From: an uncultured Alphaproteobacteria bacterium
GTDB lineage: Bacteria; Pseudomonadota; Alphaproteobacteria; RF32; CAG-239
Length of the DNA: 38,943 bases
Direction: 5' to 3'
NCBI GenBank assembly: GCA_944392865.1
Contig: CALXYD010000011.1
Span: 1-38,943, forward strand
This document shows positions 31,794 to 38,943 of the stretch, piece after piece (positions within the stretch are counted from its first letter, which is position 1; each line of letters begins with the position of its first letter). The notes beneath the pieces were generated by a model. It worked only from the letters and a program-made list of their open reading frames with translations, made no database searches and was not told where the DNA came from. The position numbers and the translations under genes are program-made.

Positions 31794-32228
31794 CTATTTT
31801 AATTCAGACGTGCAATGCGGACAACGCGTCGCTTTGACCGGTATCTCGGTGCAACAATAGGGACAGGTCTTAACATCCGGCGTGGCGGCCTGTTCTGCTT
31901 TTTCCTCTTTTACCATTTTGGTCTGCACCTTGTTTATCGCTTTAATTAAAATGAAAACGGCAAAGGCAACAATCAGAAAGCTGATAAGCGCGTTGATAAA
32001 CAATCCGTAATTTATGGTTACCGGGTCATTGCCATGCGTCAGATAGAGTTTCAAATCGGAAAAATCAACTTTTCCAAGCAGTAAGCCTATCGGCGGCATG
32101 AGAATATCCTTGACCAGAGAATCGACAATTTTTCCAAACGCGGCACCGATGATGATACCGACAGCCATATCTATCACATTGCCGCGCATCGCAAATTTTT
32201 TAAATTCGGTTATAAAACTTTTGAGCAT
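31794..32228 (-). CDS. mscL: Large-conductance mechanosensitive channel MscL with C-terminal zinc ribbon
   Basis: Opens under membrane tension to release solutes on osmotic downshock. The 144 residues begin with [20 protein letters not shown] and the pore helix [17 protein letters not shown], followed by the periplasmic loop, the second helix ([20 protein letters not shown]) and a charged cytoplasmic tail. The last ~25 residues add [18 protein letters not shown] (Cys122, 125, 136, 139), a zinc-ribbon-like motif absent in E. coli MscL. AGGAAG precedes the ATG; the gene lies 7 bases after rbfA and converges on the YbhN-type gene with only 8 bases between. Confidence 0.96.
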   Translation of the reverse strand: MLKSFITEFKKFAMRGNVIDMAVGIIIGAAFGKIVDSLVKDILMPPIGLLLGKVDFSDLKLYLTHGNDPVTINYGLFINALISFLIVAFAVFILIKAINKVQTKMVKEEKAEQAATPDVKTCPYCCTEIPVKATRCPHCTSELK

Positions 32229-32235
32229 TTTCTTC

Positions 32236-32637
32236 CTAATTTTTTTCTTTGCTATTTTTCAAATCCCGTGCTACTTTCGGGTCACGCAGAAGTTTCTCTA
32301 TCCTGTCAACCTCTTCAAACGACGTATCCATACGGAAATTCAAATCCGGCGTATAACGCAGTTTTAATTTGGAAGCAATCAGCTTTTTCAGCCCCCACGC
32401 CTCAGCATTTAAATCATCTTCTATCTGCCCTAAATTTTCACCGTTTAAGGTCATAAAATAAATCGTGCAGAATTTCAGATCCGATGCCACATCCACGTCG
32501 GTTATGGTTATCATATATTCCTGTAACAGCGGGTTGCGCACTTCGCCTTTCTCCAAAGCGCCGGCGATGATTTTCTTTATCTCGCGGGCGATGCGGAGCT
32601 GGCGTTGTGTCGGCTCTTTAACGGTTTTGCTTAACAT
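32236..32637 (-). CDS. rbfA: 30S ribosome-binding factor A
   Basis: KH-domain protein that helps mature the 16S rRNA 5' end and 30S subunit, including in the cold. The ATG at 32637 is chosen because GAGGAGG stands 7 bases upstream; the longer frame overlaps infB. The 133 residues include [20 protein letters not shown], then the strand [22 protein letters not shown] typical of RbfA and a [22 protein letters not shown] stretch close to the end. It follows infB by 10 bases, its ribosome-binding site overlapping the infB stop. Confidence 0.93.
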   Translation of the reverse strand: MLSKTVKEPTQRQLRIAREIKKIIAGALEKGEVRNPLLQEYMITITDVDVASDLKFCTIYFMTLNGENLGQIEDDLNAEAWGLKKLIASKLKLRYTPDLNFRMDTSFEEVDRIEKLLRDPKVARDLKNSKEKN

Positions 32638-32647
32638 TGTTGCCTCC

Positions 32648-35116
32648 TCAGAGTTTTGCCGCAATCGTTTCAATTTCATAACATTCAATATAGTCGCCGA
32701 CCTGAATGTCATTATAATTTTCAAAACTCATACCGCACTCATACCCTTCTTTTACTTCTTTCACATCGTCTTTAAAGCGTTTCAACTGCGCCAGGTTGCC
32801 ATCGTGGATAACAACGTTGTCGCGCAACAGGCGTACCTTGGCTCCGCGTTTTACCATACCTTCGGTTACCATACAGCCGCCGACTTTACCGACCCCGGTA
32901 ATATTAAAGACATTGCGGATTTCAGCATAGCCCAGGAATTTCTCGCGCAATTCCGGCGAGAGCAGACCTTCCAAACCTTTCTTCACGTCATCGGCAACAT
33001 CATAAATGATGGAATAGTAACGGATATCAATACCGTCGCGGCGTGCCATATCGCGTGCCTGCGGAATAGCGCGGACATTAAAGCCGATAATAAAAGCGTC
33101 TGATGCTTTGGCCAACGTTACATCCGACTCAGAAATCGGACCAACGGCAGAGTGCAGAATATGAACAGAAACCTCACTGGTTGAAAGTTTGTTAATCGTC
33201 CCTTCTATCGCCTCTATGGAACCCTGAACGTCTGCCTTAATAATAACAGACAACTGTTTGGATTCGCCGGATTTAATTTTATCCAGCATTTGCTCCATCG
33301 CCGATTTTGCGCTTTTAACCAATTTTGCCTCGCGTTCTTTGCGAATACGATAATTGGTTACCTCACGCGCCTGATTTTCGTCTTTTACGATAATAAAGTT
33401 ATCACCGGCGGACGGCGTTCCCTGCAAGCCCAATACTTCAACCGGCGTGGCCGGCGTGGCCTCAAAGACTTTTTTGCCGTTTTCATTAAACATCGCACGG
33501 ACGTGTCCCCATTCTTTACCGGCAATGCAAACCGTGCCAACCGTCAATGTTCCGTTTTGCACCAAAACCGTTGCCACATTGCCGCGGCCTTTTTCCATCT
33601 TGGCTTCAATAACGACGCCTTCGGCCGGACGGTTCGGATTGGCTTTCAAGTCCAGAATTTCCGCCTGCAACAAAATCGCTTCAACAAGCTTGTCAATATT
33701 TATGCGCTTTTTCGCCGAAACCTCCGCACACAAGCATTCGCCGCCCATTTCTTCCACGGCAATCCCCTGCTGCAAAAGTTCAGTTTTGACTTTCATCGGA
33801 TCAGCGCCGGGCAAATCAATTTTGTTAATCGCCACAACTATCGGCACATTCGCCGCCTGGGCATGGCGGATAGCCTCAATCGTCTGCGGCTTAATTCCAT
33901 CATTAGCTGCAACCACCAAAACAACAATATCGGTAACTTTGGCACCACGGGCGCGCATTTCCGAAAAAGCCTCGTGTCCCGGCGTATCAATAAAGGTAAT
34001 TTTCTGCCCGCTTTTCAGCGTAATCTGATAAGCGCCGATGTGTTGGGTAATACCGCCCGCTTCTTTGGCGGCAACATTGGTTTCCCTTAACGCATCAAGC
34101 AAAGAGGTCTTACCGTGGTCAACGTGTCCCATAACGGTTACCACCGGTGGGCGTGGAAGCAAATCTTCTTCTTTATCGGCCGGCCCGGTCAAACCTTCTT
34201 CCACATCGCTTTCGGCAACACGTTTGAACTTATGTCCCATTTCTTCAACGACAATTTGCGCTGTATCCGCGTCAATCGCCTGATTTATGGTCGCCATAAC
34301 GCCTAAAGACATCAGTTTTTTAATCACGTCAGCACTTTTTTCCGCCATACGGTTTGCCAGCTCCTGCACGGTGATAATTTCAGGAATAATGACTTCCTTA
34401 ATTATTTTTTCCTGAGGCGCCTGAGGCTGAGCCTGGGGTTTCGGCGCTTTTTTCTTAAACCGGCGGCGCGGCGCACCGTAACCATAGTCATCATCGTCAT
34501 CATCATTAAACATATACGAATTGACGTTGATTTTTGCGTTGCGTTTCGGCGTTTCAAAACTGCGCTTTTGGATTTTTTTGCGTTCCTGTTCAAAAGTTTC
34601 TTCGCGACTTAAAGATTTTCCACTGTCCGAAGAAGACGATTTTTTCCCTTTCTTGTCGTAATAATCGTCATCATCTTCATCATCGTCATCATCAAAACTA
34701 TCTTTTTTATGTTTGAAATTGTGAGATTTTTCTTCACTTTCGGCTTTAGCCGCCGCGGCCGCCGCACGTTCTTCCGCCGCTGCTTTGGCTTCCGCCTCTT
34801 TTTTAGCAGCCTCTTCCTTCTTTTTCAATTCTTCTTCTTTTTGCTTTTGACGCAACAGGGCTTTTTCTTCCTCTTCCTGTTTCTTTTTGGCATCATGCTC
34901 TTTGGCTTTTGCCAACAGTTCTATTTTTTGCGCCAGCGCTTCATCAATTTCCACGGCAGGTTTTGCCGGCTGCGCTGCCGTGCCGCTAAATCTTTTCTTT
35001 CTGACTTCTACCTGGACAACTTTCCGGCCTTCCGGTTTGGCGGCCATATTTGTCTTTTTCAACGTTAAGGTTGATTTTCCGGATAATGTTAATTTTTTGC
35101 CATTATCTTCTGTCAT
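32648..35116 (-). CDS. infB: Translation initiation factor IF-2
   Basis: GTPase that brings initiator tRNA to the 30S subunit and promotes 50S joining. The 822-residue protein has an alphaproteobacterial-type N-terminus ([13 protein letters not shown]), then a long charged region (about 50-215) rich in Glu/Lys/Ala coiled coil and an Asp run (about 140-160), the IF2-N module ([20 protein letters not shown]) near 240, and the G domain with GHVDHGKT near 329, [18 protein letters not shown] and NKID. Domains II-IV follow with [19 protein letters not shown] near the C-terminus. Its start overlaps the ylxR stop as ATGA. Confidence 0.98.
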   Translation of the reverse strand: MTEDNGKKLTLSGKSTLTLKKTNMAAKPEGRKVVQVEVRKKRFSGTAAQPAKPAVEIDEALAQKIELLAKAKEHDAKKKQEEEEKALLRQKQKEEELKKKEEAAKKEAEAKAAAEERAAAAAAKAESEEKSHNFKHKKDSFDDDDDEDDDDYYDKKGKKSSSSDSGKSLSREETFEQERKKIQKRSFETPKRNAKINVNSYMFNDDDDDDYGYGAPRRRFKKKAPKPQAQPQAPQEKIIKEVIIPEIITVQELANRMAEKSADVIKKLMSLGVMATINQAIDADTAQIVVEEMGHKFKRVAESDVEEGLTGPADKEEDLLPRPPVVTVMGHVDHGKTSLLDALRETNVAAKEAGGITQHIGAYQITLKSGQKITFIDTPGHEAFSEMRARGAKVTDIVVLVVAANDGIKPQTIEAIRHAQAANVPIVVAINKIDLPGADPMKVKTELLQQGIAVEEMGGECLCAEVSAKKRINIDKLVEAILLQAEILDLKANPNRPAEGVVIEAKMEKGRGNVATVLVQNGTLTVGTVCIAGKEWGHVRAMFNENGKKVFEATPATPVEVLGLQGTPSAGDNFIIVKDENQAREVTNYRIRKEREAKLVKSAKSAMEQMLDKIKSGESKQLSVIIKADVQGSIEAIEGTINKLSTSEVSVHILHSAVGPISESDVTLAKASDAFIIGFNVRAIPQARDMARRDGIDIRYYSIIYDVADDVKKGLEGLLSPELREKFLGYAEIRNVFNITGVGKVGGCMVTEGMVKRGAKVRLLRDNVVIHDGNLAQLKRFKDDVKEVKEGYECGMSFENYNDIQVGDYIECYEIETIAAKL

Positions 35117-35700
35117 TCGTTATTTTCTCCGTTATACGATAAGAAGTTTTGATATTTTTTTAAATCCCTGTAAACCATCTCGGCCATATCGCTTTTTAAA
35201 ACCGCGATATTTACCGTGTTTTCCTTATTTAAAGCCATATCTAATTCTTCTATACTAAATAAATTAAATATTTCAATACTTTTAGCAAGAAATGCGACTT
35301 TTTCTTTCCCGACCGTTCCGGCATCTCCCGCTTCTATTATAAATGCTACTTTCTCTTTTTTGGCCGCCTCTTTTAATTTATCAAATCCAGTTATCAACGT
35401 TCCGCTTTTGCGCGCCAAATTCAAACTTGCCAGCGCTTTTTGTTTCAGCAAATTTCCCACCATATCTACAAAATCTTCCGCAATTTTTAAGTTATGGCGG
35501 CTAACCTTATGAAATACCTTTTTTTCCAACGCTTTTTCCAGCAAGAGCCGACTGCAAGTAATGTACATTCCCTTTCCGGGGAGTTTTTTGCCGAAATCGG
35601 GCAACAGGGTATTGTTCAGCACCACGAAACGGAGCAACTCCTCATTCGGGCGGACAACGCCCCTGACTATACATTTTCTTGCAATCTGCTCTCTGGACAT
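35113..35700 (-). CDS. YlxR (DUF448) fused to L7Ae-like RNA-binding domain
   Basis: A 195-residue RNA-binding protein found between nusA and infB in Alphaproteobacteria. The ATG at 35700 is chosen over 35763 since the latter overlaps nusA. Residues about 5-80 form the YlxR domain ([20 protein letters not shown], with the [10 protein letters not shown] strand). Residues about 90-185 look like an L7Ae/YlxQ-type fold ([20 protein letters not shown], then [10 protein letters not shown]). In Gram-positives these are two separate genes (ylxR, ylxQ) at the same place. The end overlaps the infB start by ATGA, and nusA lies 10 bases upstream. Confidence 0.93.
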   Translation of the reverse strand: MSREQIARKCIVRGVVRPNEELLRFVVLNNTLLPDFGKKLPGKGMYITCSRLLLEKALEKKVFHKVSRHNLKIAEDFVDMVGNLLKQKALASLNLARKSGTLITGFDKLKEAAKKEKVAFIIEAGDAGTVGKEKVAFLAKSIEIFNLFSIEELDMALNKENTVNIAVLKSDMAEMVYRDLKKYQNFLSYNGENNE

Positions 35701-35710
35701 TTTACCGCTC

Positions 35711-37228
35711 TCAGTTCTTTTCTTCCTCGGTGAACCAATGTTCGCGCGCCGCCATAATAACACGGTTGGCTTCCACTTCGGTAATGGTATCCTTACCCAA
35801 AATCTCTATCAGCTCATCTGCGGCAAGGTCTGCCAAATCATCCAAGGTTTTCACGCCATGTTCGGCCAGGCTTAAAATCATATCCTGGTCAAGTCCGATA
35901 ACGGTTTTCAGGCTATCATCAACGCCCAAGGTTTTGCTCTTTTCGGCAAATTCTTCATTGCGTTTGCGGACGAAATCTTTGGCGCGCTTCTGCAATTCGG
36001 TCGCCAAATCTTCATCAAAGCCATCAATAGACGCCAATTCCGACAAGTCAACCATGGCAATTTCATCAACCGTTGAAAAGCCCTCGGAAATCAGAACATG
36101 GGCAATCATCTCATCTACATCCAGCGCGGAAACGAAACGTTCGGAGCGAATCCGGTTTTCATTGGCGCGGCGCTCGCTTTCCTGTTCCTCGGTCAAGATG
36201 TCAATATCGGCATTAACCAACTGCGAGGCCAGCTTGACATTCTGCCCGCGGCGCCCGATAGCAATGGAGAACTGGTCTTCTGCCACAACAACTTCAATAC
36301 GATTGTTCTCTTCATCAATAACGACTTTGCTGACTTCCGCCGGCGCCAATGCGCTGACGATAAACTGTGCCTTGTCCGCCGAATACGGCACAATGTCAAT
36401 TTTTTCGCCCTGCAATTCGGTTACAACCGCCTGAACACGGATACCGCGCAAACCGACGCAGGCGCCGACAGGATCAATGGACGAATCTTTAGCACGAACG
36501 GCAATTTTGGCTTTTGACCCAGGATCACGCGCCACACTCATAATCTCTACCAGGCCATCGTAAATTTCCGGCACTTCCGAAGTAAACAGCTTTGCCATAA
36601 ATTCGGGGCAAGTGCGGGAGAGGAAAATCTGCGGCCCTCTGGTTTCGCGCCGGACATCCAGAACATAAGCGCGAACCCGGTCGCCACTCTTAAAGCTTTC
36701 CCGCGGAATTATCTCATCACGGCGGAGAATTGCCTCGGTCTTGCCCATATCAACGATAACGTTGCCAAATTCAACCCGCTTAACCGTGCCGTTGATAATC
36801 GTGCCGATTTTTCCTTTATACTCCTCATATTGTTTATTGCGTTCCGCCTCGCGCACTTTTTGCATAATAACCTGCTTGGCGGTCTGGGCGGCAATACGCC
36901 CGAAATCTATCGGCGGCAGAGGGTCTATGATATATTCGCCTACCTTAATCTCCGGATTGATGCGCTGAGCCTCGGCAAGCGTCAACTCCGTCGTTTCGTT
37001 TTCTATCTGGTCTACAACCGCACGATAACGCGCCAAAGTAATCGCACCGGTTTTGCGATTGATATTGACGCGGATATCGTGTTCATAGCCGTATTTTGAA
37101 CGTCCGGCCTTTTGAATAGCCTCTTCCATAGCTTTGAAAACATCTTCACGGTCAATATTCTTTTCTCTGGCTACGGTATCCGCAACCATCAGAATTTCCG
37201 GTCTGGGCATATTTACGATATTTTCCAT
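35711..37228 (-). CDS. nusA: Transcription termination/antitermination factor NusA
   Basis: RNA-polymerase-binding protein that modulates pausing, termination and antitermination. The ATG at 37228 has AGAGGAT upstream and opens the usual N-terminus; 505 residues match the family. In order: N-terminal RNAP-binding domain (to about 125), S1 domain (IGTIINGTVKRVEFGNVIVDMG), KH1 and KH2 (CVGLRGIRVQAVVTELQGEKIDIV and FSIAIGRRGQNVKLASQLV), then two acidic helix-hairpin-helix repeats (around 360-420 and 440-490) like the AR repeats of E. coli NusA. It follows rimP by 28 bases in the rimP-nusA-ylxR-infB-rbfA operon. Confidence 0.98.
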   Translation of the reverse strand: MENIVNMPRPEILMVADTVAREKNIDREDVFKAMEEAIQKAGRSKYGYEHDIRVNINRKTGAITLARYRAVVDQIENETTELTLAEAQRINPEIKVGEYIIDPLPPIDFGRIAAQTAKQVIMQKVREAERNKQYEEYKGKIGTIINGTVKRVEFGNVIVDMGKTEAILRRDEIIPRESFKSGDRVRAYVLDVRRETRGPQIFLSRTCPEFMAKLFTSEVPEIYDGLVEIMSVARDPGSKAKIAVRAKDSSIDPVGACVGLRGIRVQAVVTELQGEKIDIVPYSADKAQFIVSALAPAEVSKVVIDEENNRIEVVVAEDQFSIAIGRRGQNVKLASQLVNADIDILTEEQESERRANENRIRSERFVSALDVDEMIAHVLISEGFSTVDEIAMVDLSELASIDGFDEDLATELQKRAKDFVRKRNEEFAEKSKTLGVDDSLKTVIGLDQDMILSLAEHGVKTLDDLADLAADELIEILGKDTITEVEANRVIMAAREHWFTEEEKN

Positions 37229-37256
37229 AGTATCCTCTTTTTTTAAGTTAAACAAG

Positions 37257-37760
37257 TTAAGCTTCAAACGGTTTGCGGGATTTCATAAATTGTTCCCACA
37301 GCTCGTCGGTGATTACGATTTTTGCCTTGGCAATATTTGCAAAGGCGACAGAATAGTCTTTATCCTCCATATCTATGGTGATAACATTATCGGCAGAGAT
37401 ATTTTTCAACGTCCCCTTAAAGCGCTTTCTCTTTTCTACCGGTTCAACGGTTTCAACCTTCACGGCGTAGCCGATATAGCGCAGAAAGTGCTCCGGCTTG
37501 GTCAACGGCCGGTCTAAACCGGGAGAGCTGATTTCCAGCGTATAACGCCCGTCTATCGGGTCTTTTTCATCCAGCACGGCAGAAACGGCGCGGCTGACTG
37601 CCGCACAATCATCCACCGTCAGCTCCTTGCCGCTTTCTTTATGTTCTATCATTATCTGAAGCGTCGGGTCTTTTTCGCCGATGGTCATTATCCGAACCGT
37701 ATCATACCCCATTTGGTCTATTACCGGTTCCAGAATATCCGCCAAATAATGTTTCTGCAT
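37257..37760 (-). CDS. rimP: Ribosome maturation factor RimP
   Basis: Needed for 30S subunit assembly. The 167 residues show the two-domain RimP layout: an N-terminal alpha/beta domain with GYDTVRIMTI and LTVDDCAAVSRAVSAVLDE, the linker motif YTLEISSPGLDRPLTKPEHF that is diagnostic for the family, and a C-terminal SH3-like domain (GTLKNISADNVITIDM). AGGAG precedes the ATG. It heads the nusA operon; a terminator-like hairpin lies in the leader only about 30 bases upstream. Confidence 0.96.
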   Translation of the reverse strand: MQKHYLADILEPVIDQMGYDTVRIMTIGEKDPTLQIMIEHKESGKELTVDDCAAVSRAVSAVLDEKDPIDGRYTLEISSPGLDRPLTKPEHFLRYIGYAVKVETVEPVEKRKRFKGTLKNISADNVITIDMEDKDYSVAFANIAKAKIVITDELWEQFMKSRKPFEA

Positions 37761-37785
37761 TATTTTCTCCTAAGTTTTCTAACAA

Positions 37786-37816
37786 AAAAGCGGGGCATTT
37801 GCCCCACTTTCAAGTT
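37786..37816 (-). terminator. Intrinsic terminator in front of rimP; end of the methyltransferase unit or operon attenuator
   Basis: Minus-strand AGTGGGGCA pairs with TGCCCCGCT (one mismatch) around a short AA centre, followed by TTTTTTG. It stands between the methyltransferase stop (37927) and the rimP ATG (37760). The region 37817-37926 is AT-rich with ATGTT/AACAT inverted repeats around TTATAA, a possible -10 region. Only about 25 bases lie between the T run and rimP, so a promoter downstream of it is unlikely to fit. Confidence 0.8.
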
Positions 37817-37926
37817 TTTTTATGAAAGATTATGTTTTGCTTATAACATAAAAAAATTTAAAATAAAGCTTTTTTTTCATTTATTTCATATTTTTTATGC
37901 GCACCGGGTTTCAAAACAAGCCGATT

Positions 37927-38943
37927 TTATTTCAAAAACTCGTATTCATAAGCCTTGAGTGCGATTTTTGAAGCCAGTTTTTTCTGAGCATGGCGCAAAT
38001 CGGCGATAAGCCGTGTATATTCATCATCCGCACTGTCTTTGTTCATTTTGCCGTTGGCGTCACGCCCCTGAAAAAAGGCGCGAATATCATAAAAAGAAGC
38101 ATTCGGCATAGAATCCGGTTGTTTATGATAATATCGCCAGAGTTCCCTGCCGACTGCCATAACTTTTTGCCCGGCTTCTGAAAAAACAATATGGTTGTCT
38201 TTGATATAACCGGTCATAAAATGGCTTGCAAAAACGTCTTTGGCATTTACCACGGTTTCGGCAAAAGGAATCCAATGATTTATTCCCTGTTCGGCGGATA
38301 TGCGGTTTTGGCCGTGGAAAAGCGTATAAACCAGACAATCGGCTTGAAATTCCGTATCTTCCTGCCAGCCATCTTTAGGATATAAAAACTGGTCGCGGTC
38401 GTTTAGCCATGTTGCCTCCAGGCAATGGCGGACGGAGAAATAAATGCAAAATTTTATAAGATTGTCCTGCGTTATATTTAAACAATAGCGTTTTTGAGGT
38501 TTAGATAGAATGGCTAATTGGCTATTATGTTGAAAATCAGGTGAACAACTTACCAAATATGCTATTTTTTCTTTGTTCTCTAAATATTTAATAATCCATT
38601 TATTTACGCTGCCGCGGTTTTCATCAAAGGCATAAAATTTCTTTTTTTCCAACCGTTCGCCCTTACGGTCATAAACATCGGACAGCATTTGTGTAAATTT
38701 TTCTTTTTTATCCGTGTTCCAAATCATAAAACCGATGGGAAACTGCCCTTTAACGTTGTCAAAAGTATCGGCGGGGACGACAAACATCTTTTCTATTTTA
38801 GCTTGAAAAACTTCGCGAAATATGGCGAAGTTACCGGCTTGCAATATTTTCAATTTGGAAAATTCCGCCAAAATGCAGCCGGACAGCTCCTTATAAATTC
38901 TGATAAAAAACTGGGCAAACAGTTCGTTGCTCGCCTTGCCGAT
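37927..38943 (-). CDS. C-terminal part of a DNA adenine methyltransferase-like protein (runs off right edge)
   Basis: The frame is open to the window edge (339 residues visible), so the true start lies outside. The segments KGQFPIGFMIWNTDKKEKF, VRHCLEATWLNDRDQFLYP, CLVYTLFHGQNRIS and GINHWIPFAE match, from memory, the C-terminal half of a family of large class I N6-adenine DNA methyltransferases often annotated as restriction-modification methylases. The catalytic NPPY-type motif and SAM site should lie upstream, outside this window. A terminator follows at 37786-37816. Whether a restriction gene accompanies it, or it is an orphan methylase, cannot be seen. Confidence 0.75.
   Translation of the reverse strand: MGKASNELFAQFFIRIYKELSGCILAEFSKLKILQAGNFAIFREVFQAKIEKMFVVPADTFDNVKGQFPIGFMIWNTDKKEKFTQMLSDVYDRKGERLEKKKFYAFDENRGSVNKWIIKYLENKEKIAYLVSCSPDFQHNSQLAILSKPQKRYCLNITQDNLIKFCIYFSVRHCLEATWLNDRDQFLYPKDGWQEDTEFQADCLVYTLFHGQNRISAEQGINHWIPFAETVVNAKDVFASHFMTGYIKDNHIVFSEAGQKVMAVGRELWRYYHKQPDSMPNASFYDIRAFFQGRDANGKMNKDSADDEYTRLIADLRHAQKKLASKIALKAYEYEFLK

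Noticed and set aside
32465..35258. Long plus-strand frames of 119-266 codons
   Set aside because: Antisense shadows of infB, rbfA and the YlxR gene; Phe/Arg/Asn-rich translations typical of reversed coding sequence.
35679..36517. Plus-strand frames of 251 and 139 codons
   Set aside because: Antisense to nusA, without start context or domains.

Overview
The window looks like chromosomal DNA of a host-associated alphaproteobacterium with moderate GC content. Several features point that way: the rimP-nusA-ylxR-infB-rbfA order with a YlxR plus L7Ae-like fusion, the YfgM-like/bamB/der cluster, thymidylate synthesis through ThyX, envelope genes of a Gram-negative (bamB, an MsbA-like exporter, uppP), and a divergent prepilin starting GRSMIEMLG, a type I associate with uncultured gut Alphaproteobacteria of the RF32 kind. 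That placement is inference from gene content, not from a marker tree.

Layout. 1-937: rplM-rpsI (rpsI lacks its last few codons). 1162-2923: a secreted transglutaminase-like protein and a lysine-rich, effector-like protein of unknown role. 2987-6129 (minus): an RlmD-family rRNA methyltransferase translationally coupled to transketolase. 6287-12081 (plus): a membrane protein of unknown function, then a YfgM-like TPR protein, bamB, thyX and der. 12426-13076 (minus): a lone prepilin-like gene. 13077-14537: about 1.4 kb without a convincing protein gene, holding two ~200-bp direct repeats, a third partial copy whose main stem shows a compensatory base change, G-rich degenerate repeats, and between the two long copies a hairpin-rich segment ending in a small transcription unit (TTGACA-17-TATCTT promoter, about 75 nt, perfect intrinsic terminator). 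This is the strongest candidate for something undescribed.

14538-17239 (minus): MsbA-like ABC exporter, cold-shock protein and a small unknown protein. 17404-19239 (plus): tRNA-Gln(CUG), then two single genes lacking Shine-Dalgarno sequences, each with its own terminator; the second resembles a TrpF-like TIM barrel. 19282-26754 (minus): mutY, tRNA-Leu(CAG), then uppP, xseA, ftsY and an mtaB-like gene in an operon, and two abutting membrane-anchored GT8 glycosyltransferase paralogues. 26887-31785: pgpA, a small unknown gene, an Uup-type ABC-F protein, a secreted Sel1-repeat protein and an LPG-synthase/YbhN-type membrane protein. 31794-37760 (minus): mscL with a C-terminal zinc ribbon, then rbfA-infB-ylxR-nusA-rimP, preceded by a leader terminator. 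37927-38943 (minus): the C-terminal part of a DNA adenine methyltransferase running off the right edge.

Most genes serve translation, envelope building and DNA repair. The accessory material sits at 1.9-2.9 kb, 12.1-14.5 kb, 17.6-19.2 kb, 24.8-26.8 kb and the right edge.
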